A program made the translations under genes and the position numbers. This document shows, in pieces, positions 5,646 through 12,073 of a DNA stretch of 23,271 nucleotides. How positions within the stretch are numbered: the first letter of the stretch is position 1; each line of letters opens with the position of its first letter. This stretch comes from JBBIMP01 sp037444305 (GTDB taxonomy: Bacteria; Acidobacteriota; UBA6911). The stretch is taken from NCBI GenBank assembly GCA_037444305.1, contig JBBIMP010000060.1, positions 1 to 23,271 on the forward strand. The letters are read 5' to 3'. The notes beneath the pieces were generated by a model. It made no database searches, had not been told where the DNA came from, and was given only the letters and a program-made list of their open reading frames with translations.

Positions 5646-8189
5646 ATGAACACGAGCGACAATTCGAATTCCGAACGCGAGATTCTGCCGCCGCTGCTGG
5701 AGCACGATTATCAGAGGCTCAGGAGTGCGCCGCTGGGAGCTTTCTTTGCACCCAGATCGGTAGCCGTCATCGGCGCCAGCGAGAAACCCGCCGACCTCGG
5801 GCGGATGGCCCTGTGGAACCTGGTGAGCAGTCCCTTCGGGGGAAAGGTGTTCCCCATTCACCCCACGAGCGGGAGCCTGCTGGGAATCAGGGCCTGCCGC
5901 CGGATCGGGGAATTGCCGGAGAGCATCGACCTGGCGATGATCGCAACCCCGGCCGAGGAAATCGTCGGCGTGGTCCGGGAATGCGTGGCGGCCGGTGTCC
6001 GCGGAGCGGTGCTTCTGACCGGCGGATTCCGGAAGCGGGGCGTCGAAGGGGCAAGGCTCAGGCAGGAGGTTGTGGCCATCGCGCGCGGCGGAGGCATGAG
6101 GATCATGGGCCCGAACTGCCTCGGGATCATGAATCCGCTCACCGGCCTCAACGCCTCCTGCGCCAGAGGAATGGTTCGGCCGGGAACGGTGGGTTTCATC
6201 AGCCAGAGCGGGGCGCTCGCAGCGGCTGTGCTGGACTGGAGCCTCAGCGAAATGGTCGGCTTCAGCAGCTTCGTTTCGGTGGGATCCATGGCCGACGTCG
6301 ACTGGGGCGACCTGATCGACCACTTCGGAGACGATCCGCGCACGCGCAGCGTCGTCATTTATATGGAAACCGTCGGGGACGCGCGCTCCTTCATGTCGGC
6401 CGCGAGGGAGGCGTCGCTGGGTAAGCCGGTCATCGTGGTGAAGGCGGGGCGGACAGATGAGGCGGCAAAAGCCTCGTCCTTCCACCTGGGGATTCCCGTG
6501 GGATGCGACGAAGTGTTCGACGCGGCCTTCCGGCGTTGCGGAGTCCTGAGGGTCAACAACGTCTCCGACCTCTTCTACATGTCCGAAGTGCTCTCACGCC
6601 AGCCGCGCACGCGCGGTCCCCGTCTGGCTATTCTGACAAACGCGGGCGGGCCGGGGATCATCGCGACCGATGCTCTGATCGCGAACGGGGGGGTGTTGGC
6701 GGAACTCCAGGAGGACACCCTCAGGGAGCTGGATGCAATCCTGCCGCCGGTCTGGAGCCGCAGCAATCCGGTGGACATGCAGGACGACGCCACTCCCGAG
6801 TGCTACGCGCGCACCATGGAAATCCTGTCGAAGGACCGGGAGAGCGACGGTTTCCTCGCGATCCTGACCCCCCAGGCGTCCACCGATGCCACCCGCACCG
6901 CCGAGCGGCTGAAGGAGTTCGCCAGGCTGGAGGGACGGCCGGTCCTTGCCAGCTGGATGGGGGGAGGCAGTGTGGCAGCCGGCGTGGCGGTTCTGAACGG
7001 TGCCGGCATCCCGACCTTCCCCTATCCGGACACCGCGGCGCGCGCGTTCGCCTACATGTGGCGGTACAGCTACAACCTGCGCGCTATCTACGAGACTCCG
7101 CAGGCGCCCGCCGGGGAAGAATCCATGGGTAGATCCCGAGCTGAGGCGATCCTCCACGGAGCGCGGGCGGAAGGCCGCACGGAGTTGGCACCCGGGGAGG
7201 CGGCGGAAGTGCTGGAGGCCTATGGAATTCCATTTGCCGGAGCGGAGTGCGCGGTTTCGGCGGGCCCGGAATTTCTGGTTGCCAGCCGCACCGATGCACA
7301 GTTCGGCCCCGTGCTGCTGTTCGGAGCCGGGGGGCGCGATTCCCTGGCCTGGAGGGACCGGGCGCTGGCGCTGCCCCCGCTGAACACCACTCTCGCCCGG
7401 CGGATGATGGAGCAGACGTCGTTTTTCCGGGCGCTGTCGGAGGCAGGGAGCGCGGCGGCACCGGGTTCGCTGGAGGAATTCCTCGTGCGCTTCAGCCGGC
7501 TCGTGATGGAGCAGAGGTGGATCCGGGAAATGGAGATAAACCCTTTGAAGCTCACTGCCGAGGGCTTGAGCGGCCAAAATGCACGAATCCTGCTTCACCC
7601 GCCCGGCATCGGGGAAAGAGACTTGCCTCGGCCCGCTATCCGGCCTTATCCCTCGCAGTACACTTTCGAGTGGCAGACCAAGGAAGGGGAAGAGACGCTC
7701 ATCCGGCCGATCCGCCCGGAGGACGAACCCCTGATCGTGAAGTTTCACGAGACCCTTTCGGACCTAACCGTCTATTACCGCTACTTCCACCCGATGCGGC
7801 TCAGGCAGCGGGTGGCCCACGACCGGCTGATCCGGATCTGCTTCGTCGACTACTCGAGGGAAATTGCCCTGGTGTGCGAGCGAAAGGGCCCTGGAAACGA
7901 AGGGCCGCAGATCCTGGGCGTCGGCAGGATCATTCGCGCACCGGGTGCGGAAGAGGGCGAGTTCGCCGTCGTGATAAGCGATTCCTGCCAGCGGTCCGGA
8001 CTGGGGACCGAGCTGCTCCGCCGGCTGATCTGGGTCGCGGAACAGGAAGGGCTAGATCGGATTTCGGGGGATGTACTTCCCGATAATGCCGGAATGCTGC
8101 GCGTGTGCGAAAAGCTCGGCTTTCGCAGGCAGTATGCTCACGAGCAGGGTGTCGTGAAAGCGGTCTACGACATCGTGCGCCGGGAGTGA
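5646..8189 (+). CDS. Pat-like fusion of NDP-forming acyl-CoA synthetase and GNAT acetyltransferase, ATP-grasp part deleted
   Basis: An 847-residue cytosolic protein. In order: CoA-binding Rossmann domain (about 33-130, FFAPRSVAVIGAS), the succinyl-CoA-ligase-like domains (about 150-480, with GPNCLGIMNP, ISQSGA and TNAGGPG), a shortened ATP-grasp region (about 510-640) and a C-terminal GNAT domain (about 685-847, acetyl-CoA loop QRSGLG at 782-787). This is the layout of Pat-type lysine acetyltransferases, which modify acetyl-CoA synthetase and other proteins. Two oddities stand out. The usual SHTGALAG histidine motif reads SSFHLGIPVG, and the ATP-grasp part jumps from EAYGIPFAGAECAVSA straight to PEFLVASRTDAQFGPVLLFG, without the roughly 80 residues that normally carry the lysines and the HKSD-GG motif. 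Ligase activity is therefore unlikely, and an acetyl-CoA-sensing acetyltransferase is the better guess. The ribosome site is weak, and a small inverted repeat overlaps the start codon. Confidence 0.85.
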   Translation: MNTSDNSNSEREILPPLLEHDYQRLRSAPLGAFFAPRSVAVIGASEKPADLGRMALWNLVSSPFGGKVFPIHPTSGSLLGIRACRRIGELPESIDLAMIATPAEEIVGVVRECVAAGVRGAVLLTGGFRKRGVEGARLRQEVVAIARGGGMRIMGPNCLGIMNPLTGLNASCARGMVRPGTVGFISQSGALAAAVLDWSLSEMVGFSSFVSVGSMADVDWGDLIDHFGDDPRTRSVVIYMETVGDARSFMSAAREASLGKPVIVVKAGRTDEAAKASSFHLGIPVGCDEVFDAAFRRCGVLRVNNVSDLFYMSEVLSRQPRTRGPRLAILTNAGGPGIIATDALIANGGVLAELQEDTLRELDAILPPVWSRSNPVDMQDDATPECYARTMEILSKDRESDGFLAILTPQASTDATRTAERLKEFARLEGRPVLASWMGGGSVAAGVAVLNGAGIPTFPYPDTAARAFAYMWRYSYNLRAIYETPQAPAGEESMGRSRAEAILHGARAEGRTELAPGEAAEVLEAYGIPFAGAECAVSAGPEFLVASRTDAQFGPVLLFGAGGRDSLAWRDRALALPPLNTTLARRMMEQTSFFRALSEAGSAAAPGSLEEFLVRFSRLVMEQRWIREMEINPLKLTAEGLSGQNARILLHPPGIGERDLPRPAIRPYPSQYTFEWQTKEGEETLIRPIRPEDEPLIVKFHETLSDLTVYYRYFHPMRLRQRVAHDRLIRICFVDYSREIALVCERKGPGNEGPQILGVGRIIRAPGAEEGEFAVVISDSCQRSGLGTELLRRLIWVAEQEGLDRISGDVLPDNAGMLRVCEKLGFRRQYAHEQGVVKAVYDIVRRE

Positions 8190-8311
8190 AAGTCTGAAAA
8201 GGTCCTACGCGCCACAGCCGCCGACTGCTCTGCGCCGGCACCAGGATGGGGGGAACGCGCGGCCGCATAACCGGCAAGGTCAAATTGCGGCGGAGGGCGG
8301 ATTTTGGTATT

Positions 8312-8341
8312 TTTTCGCGGCGCAAACCCTGTCACTATAGG
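8312..8341 (+). promoter_or_regulatory. Weak candidate promoter for the DHOD-like gene
   Basis: TTTTCG (8312-8317) and TATAGG (8336-8341) are 18 bases apart, 81 bases before the start codon. The -35 match is poor. It lies in an AT-richer patch of an otherwise GC-rich 232-base gap (8190-8421) in which no gene is seen. Confidence 0.28.
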
Positions 8342-8377
8342 GGGCGCGAAAGCCGGGCATATTACTGGAAATCATGA

Positions 8378-8397
8378 GTGAGAGCGCACGCTGTCAC
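8378..8397. promoter_or_regulatory. 20-bp imperfect palindrome before the DHOD-like gene
   Basis: GTGA-G-AGCG-CA-CGCT-G-TCAC: 8 of 10 paired positions are complementary. It ends 24 bases before the ATG at 8422 and downstream of the weak candidate promoter, so it could be an operator or a leader hairpin. The spacing between GTGA and TCAC does not fit a CRP site. Confidence 0.35.
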
Positions 8398-8421
8398 CGA
8401 CTCTCGAAAGGATGACTGATT

Positions 8422-9423
8422 ATGGATCTTACTACGAGGTATCTGGGAATGACGCTGCGGACGCCGCTGGTTCCGTCCGCCTCACCGCTCTCGGATGACC
8501 TGGACGACATCCGGAAGATGGAGGATGCGGGGGCATCGGCCATCGTGCTCCGGTCGCTGTTCGAGGAGCAGATCACGCGGGAAAGCGAAGCCCTGCAGCA
8601 GACGCTCACCTATGGGACGGAGAGTTTCGCCGAAGCGCTCACCTACCTGCCTGCGCCCGAGGAATTCGTGGTCGGCCCCGAGGCGTACTTGAACCAGATC
8701 CGCAGGGCGAAGGAAGCCGTTTCCATCCCGATCATCGCCAGCCTGAACGGCATGTCCATCGGAGGCTGGGTCGAGTATGCGCAGAAGATGCAGCAGGCGG
8801 GCGCGGATGCCCTCGAGCTGAACATTTACTTCATTCCCACCGAAATGGACCGCGACTCGACCGAGATCGAGCAGGTCTATCTGGACATACTCAAGGCGGT
8901 AAAGGATGTCGTGAGCATCCCAGTGTCGGTCAAGCTGGGCCCCTTTTTCAGCAACATGGCGAGCATGGCCCGGAGGCTGGACCAGGGAGGGGCGGACGGC
9001 CTCGTCCTGTTCAACCGCTTCTACCAGCCCGACATGGACCTGGAGACGCTCGAGGTGAAACCCAATGTCCTCCTGAGTACACCCCAGGCGATGCGGCTGC
9101 CGTTGCGCTGGATCGCCATCCTCTACGACCGGGTAAAGTGCGACATGGCGGCGACGGGCGGCATCCACAGCTCGGATGATGTGCTGAAGATGCTCATGGC
9201 CGGCGCCAGTGTAGCCCAGTTCTGCTCGGCGCTGCTCATCCACGGCATCGATCACCTGCGGAAGATCGAAACCGGCCTGGTCGAGTGGATGGAGGAGCAC
9301 GACTACCAGTCGGTGCGGCAGATGCAGGGGAGCATGAGCCAGAAGTACTGCTCGGATCCGAGCGCCTTCGAAAGGTCGCAGTACATGCGCTCGATTCTCT
9401 CCTACTCCAAGGTGCATCCCTGA
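8422..9423 (+). CDS. Dihydroorotate dehydrogenase-like flavoprotein
   Basis: A 333-residue TIM-barrel protein of the class 1 DHOD-like group, expected to bind FMN. The phosphate-binding end is clear (ATGGIHSSDDVLKMLMAGAS, 234-253), as are VSVKLGPF (168-175) and the barrel start LRTPLVPSASP. The NxSCPN motif with the catalytic cysteine of true class 1A enzymes is replaced by ELNIYFIPT (132-140). Pyrimidine synthesis by this enzyme is therefore doubtful, and its substrate is unknown. The start ATG 8422 has AAAGGA nine bases upstream. It is followed after 19 bases by the glycosylase gene, so the two form an operon. No other pyrimidine gene is in the window. Confidence 0.85.
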   Translation: MDLTTRYLGMTLRTPLVPSASPLSDDLDDIRKMEDAGASAIVLRSLFEEQITRESEALQQTLTYGTESFAEALTYLPAPEEFVVGPEAYLNQIRRAKEAVSIPIIASLNGMSIGGWVEYAQKMQQAGADALELNIYFIPTEMDRDSTEIEQVYLDILKAVKDVVSIPVSVKLGPFFSNMASMARRLDQGGADGLVLFNRFYQPDMDLETLEVKPNVLLSTPQAMRLPLRWIAILYDRVKCDMAATGGIHSSDDVLKMLMAGASVAQFCSALLIHGIDHLRKIETGLVEWMEEHDYQSVRQMQGSMSQKYCSDPSAFERSQYMRSILSYSKVHP

Positions 9424-9442
9424 GCGGAAGGAGGGGCGGACC

Positions 9443-10102
9443 TTGAAGACTCCCGGGAGCCCGCGCCGAAAAAGCGCAAGGTCCGCCGCCGCCGGCCTGG
9501 AGGCGGCCGTGAAGCATCTGCGCGACGCGGATGCCGTCATGGCCGCCATCGTCGGCCGCTGCGGTCCCTGCCCCCTGAAGGCGCGGCGGAACTACTTCGA
9601 AATTCTCGTCTGCTCGATCGTTTCCCAGCAGATCTCCGTCAAGGCGGCGGAGACCATTTCGGGAAGACTGCGGGCGCTTGCAGGGGGGAAAGTGACGCCG
9701 GAGACCATCGGCGCATTGAGCGCCGAGCGGATGCGCGAGGCAGGCATTTCGCGGCAGAAGGCCTCCTACCTGGGCGACCTGGCGTCAAAGTGGGGCGACG
9801 GCCCGGTCGATCCTTCGCGGTTCGGCAAAATGACCGACGAAGAGATCATAGCCGCGCTCACCCGGATCAAGGGGATAGGGCGCTGGACGGCCGAAATGTT
9901 CCTGATCTTCTGCCTGAGGCGCCTGGATGTGCTGCCCGTCGGGGATCTGGGTTTCCGCGCCGCCCTCAAGAAGGAGTACCGCCTGCGCAAGGAACCCGAC
10001 GCCCGCAGGATCGAAGCGATCGCCTCGAAGTGGCGGCCCTACCGGTCGGTGGCCACCTGGTACCTGTGGGCCAGCCTGGGCAACCAGCCCTTCGGTTCCT
10101 GA
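9443..10102 (+). CDS. DNA-3-methyladenine glycosylase, HhH-GPD (AlkA-type)
   Basis: A 219-residue base-excision repair enzyme that removes alkylated purines from DNA. The helix-hairpin-helix is at 139-154 (LTRIKGIGRWTAEMFL) and the catalytic aspartate is D168 in LPVGDLG. The N-terminal motif SIVSQQISVKAA (58-69) is typical of AlkA/MAG II enzymes. It is shorter than E. coli AlkA because it lacks the N-terminal beta domain. The start is a TTG at 9443, chosen because GGAAGGAGG lies eight bases upstream; the first ATG in frame is about 30 residues later and would cut into the fold. It is probably translated from the same mRNA as the DHOD-like gene, although no functional link is known. Confidence 0.9.
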   Translation: MKTPGSPRRKSARSAAAGLEAAVKHLRDADAVMAAIVGRCGPCPLKARRNYFEILVCSIVSQQISVKAAETISGRLRALAGGKVTPETIGALSAERMREAGISRQKASYLGDLASKWGDGPVDPSRFGKMTDEEIIAALTRIKGIGRWTAEMFLIFCLRRLDVLPVGDLGFRAALKKEYRLRKEPDARRIEAIASKWRPYRSVATWYLWASLGNQPFGS

Positions 10103-10118
10103 CTCCCCGCCTGCAAGC

Positions 10119-10470
10119 TCACCTGCGGACCCGGTCTGGACCGCAAGCCCCAAGGTAGCGGACGCGAAGCGCGGGCAGACGCTCGCGGATGATCTCGAAG
10201 TGCCGCGCGTCTTCGGTGAGCAGAACCGCGCCCAGATGCACCGCAGTGAGAGCAATCTGGACGTCGTTGACGAATCCTGCCCTGCGCCTCAACTCCCGGT
10301 GACGGCCGCGCAGTCCGGCCAGGAGTTGTCCGGCAGCGACGTATTGGCTGGGCCGGAGCGATATGATGCGGTTGGAGAAGGGGTCTGGGTAGGGTTGCCG
10401 GCAGGGTCCCTGGCAGAAGGGTTGTCGTGACCGGTCGCATAGCATACCTCCAGGATGGTGCCGTGCTCCG
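10119..10470 (-). pseudogene. Remnant of a PIN-domain (VapC-like) gene
   Basis: The minus frame ending at 10119 carries the C-terminal half of a PIN nuclease: SNRIISLRPSQYVAAGQLLAG, then FVNDVQIALTAVHLGAVLLTED, with the conserved ND--IA aspartate and the TED acidic cluster. The N-terminal half with the first DxN aspartate is missing. A piece resembling a PIN middle segment (GTILEVCYA, about 10435-10465) lies in another frame, which implies a frameshift near 10390-10440. Further upstream the sequence runs into the promoter region of the divergent PQQ gene. No VapB-like antitoxin is seen. The rest of 10103-10571 holds nothing else I can support. Confidence 0.6.
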
Positions 10471-10571
10471 CCGGCAGGGACGGAGATCGAAAAGAAGGAA
10501 GAACCATACCAATCGTGGTAGTTTATCACCGGCAGACGCAAGATAGAGGCTGAGCCTTCGAGGAGAAAGAG

Positions 10572-11930
10572 ATGAAACGACTGCAATCATTCATGGCGGC
10601 CGCCGTACTGGCGGGGGTGTTTCTACTGATTTCAGGGAGTGCCGGCGCGGGGGATTCGGATGCCGCTGCCAACTGGCCGCAGTGGCGCGGCGCGCGGGGT
10701 CAGGGGGTGGCCGAAGAGAAGGGCTACCCCGTCCGGTGGAGCGCCACCGAAAACCTTCGCTGGAAGACTGCGATCCCGGGGGATGGGCACTCCTCGCCGA
10801 TCGTCTGGGGCGATCGGGTCTTTTTGACCTCGACCGTGCGGGGCGAGCAGCTACCGGAGCCGAACGCCATCAAGCACCAGGTTGGAGGGAAGGACTTCAC
10901 GCACCCGGATTGGGTTGGATCCGACTACATACACGCCTTCAAGGTCATCGCCCTGGATCGCCGCAGCGGCGGGATTCTGTGGGAGAGGACGGCCTACGAA
11001 GGCAAGGTGTACGACCACCGGCACCGCAGGGGGAGCTACGCCGCCGGCACGCCCGCAACGGACGGCCAGCGCGTTTACGTCTACTTCGGATCGGAAGGTC
11101 TCTACTGCTACGATTTTGAAGGGAAGCTGGTTTGGCAGCTGTCGTTGGGCGGCATCGCCACGCTGGGCATGGGGACGGGGACATCTCCGATCCTGCACGA
11201 AAACCTTCTTATCCTGCAGTGCGATCAGGACATGGGCGAGAACTCGTTCATCGTGGCGATCGACAAGGCCACGGGGAAAGAGGTCTGGCGCACAGCGCGG
11301 AAGGTGCAGGTGAGCTGGTCCACCCCCGTGCTCGTAAGTGGCCCCAATGGGACTGAGCTCGTGACCACCGGCAACGAGTGGATCATCTCCTACGAGCCCG
11401 CGACGGGCAGGGAACTCTGGCGCTCGGGTGGGGTGAAAAGCAACGCCATCCCTTCGCCGCTGGTGCAGGGCGAACGGGTGTTCGTGTCGGCCGGGTTTCC
11501 CACGAAGCGGACCTTCGCCATCCGGACCGGCGGTTCGGGGGACATTACCGGCTCTTCAAGCATTCTCTGGACCTACGACAAGGGCACGGCCTACGTACCG
11601 TCGGGCATTCTCTATGACGGGCTTCTCTACCTGCTTTCCGACAAGGGAATTCTCACCTGCATGAATCCGGAAACGGGCGAGGTCCTCTATGAAGACGGTC
11701 GTGTTCCGGTGGCCGCATCGTTCATCGCTTCGCCGGTGGCCTTCGAAGGCAAGATCCTGCTCAGCAGCGAGGACGGGGATGTCTTCGTAGTCTCGGCGGG
11801 GCCCAAGCACGAGATTCTTCAGACCAATTCTCTGGGCGAGCCTATACGGGCTTCGCCAGCGCTCTCGCACGGTCAGATTTTCATCCGTGGCGAGAAGCAC
11901 CTCTTCTGCCTCGAGAACCAGTCGAAATAA
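10572..11930 (+). CDS. Exported PQQ-repeat beta-propeller protein (BamB-like fold)
   Basis: A 452-residue protein with a signal peptide (MKRLQSFMAAAVLAGVFLLI plus SGSAGA) and a WPQWRG motif just after it, common in this family. Blade motifs of the form D--TG---W recur: VIALDRRSGGILWER (125-139), VAIDKATGKEVWRT, SYEPATGRELWRSGG and CMNPETGEVLYEDGR. These predict an eight-bladed quinoprotein-like propeller in the periplasm. Catalytic PQQ dehydrogenase residues are not obvious, so a binding or scaffold role is more likely than an enzyme. The ATG at 10572 has GAGGAGAAAGAG directly upstream. It is monocistronic and convergent with comEC. Confidence 0.85.
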   Translation: MKRLQSFMAAAVLAGVFLLISGSAGAGDSDAAANWPQWRGARGQGVAEEKGYPVRWSATENLRWKTAIPGDGHSSPIVWGDRVFLTSTVRGEQLPEPNAIKHQVGGKDFTHPDWVGSDYIHAFKVIALDRRSGGILWERTAYEGKVYDHRHRRGSYAAGTPATDGQRVYVYFGSEGLYCYDFEGKLVWQLSLGGIATLGMGTGTSPILHENLLILQCDQDMGENSFIVAIDKATGKEVWRTARKVQVSWSTPVLVSGPNGTELVTTGNEWIISYEPATGRELWRSGGVKSNAIPSPLVQGERVFVSAGFPTKRTFAIRTGGSGDITGSSSILWTYDKGTAYVPSGILYDGLLYLLSDKGILTCMNPETGEVLYEDGRVPVAASFIASPVAFEGKILLSSEDGDVFVVSAGPKHEILQTNSLGEPIRASPALSHGQIFIRGEKHLFCLENQSK

Positions 11931-11981
11931 CCGCGGCCCAGGTTGTTCCTGAAACATTGGGCTGCGATCAAATCGGGACGG

Positions 11982-12033
11982 GGATGAACGCAGGCGGAGT
12001 CTGTCCGCGTTAGTCCGTGTTCATCCGCGTGCC
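11982..12033. repeat. Hairpin with three tandem 10-bp units between convergent genes
   Basis: GGATGAAC (11982-11989) pairs with GTTCATCC (12019-12026), and GCGGA (11994-11998) pairs with TCCGC (12004-12008). The right side consists of three adjoining 10-base units: TCCGCGTTAG (12004), TCCGTGTTCA (12014) and TCCGCGTGCC (12024). Similar TCCGTGTTCATCCG strings occur between genes in many unrelated environmental bacteria, from memory. Its place between the convergent stops at 11930 and 12074 suits a transcription end or a mobile repeat. Confidence 0.55.
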
Positions 12034-12073
12034 ATGGTTTTGCTCTTCTGAAAGGATCCTCGGCCCGCGTCCA

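Noticed and set aside
8331..8343. TCACTATAGGG resembling the right half of a T7 phage promoter
   Set aside because: Only the right half matches. The left half of the 17-base promoter is absent and no phage gene is near.
8246..8377. 43-codon open frame between the Pat-like and DHOD-like genes
   Set aside because: It has no ribosome site, no recognisable product, and overlaps candidate regulatory DNA.
10507..10520. TACCA-ATCG-TGGTA inverted repeat before the PQQ gene
   Set aside because: Five paired bases only, with no promoter elements around it; too likely by chance.
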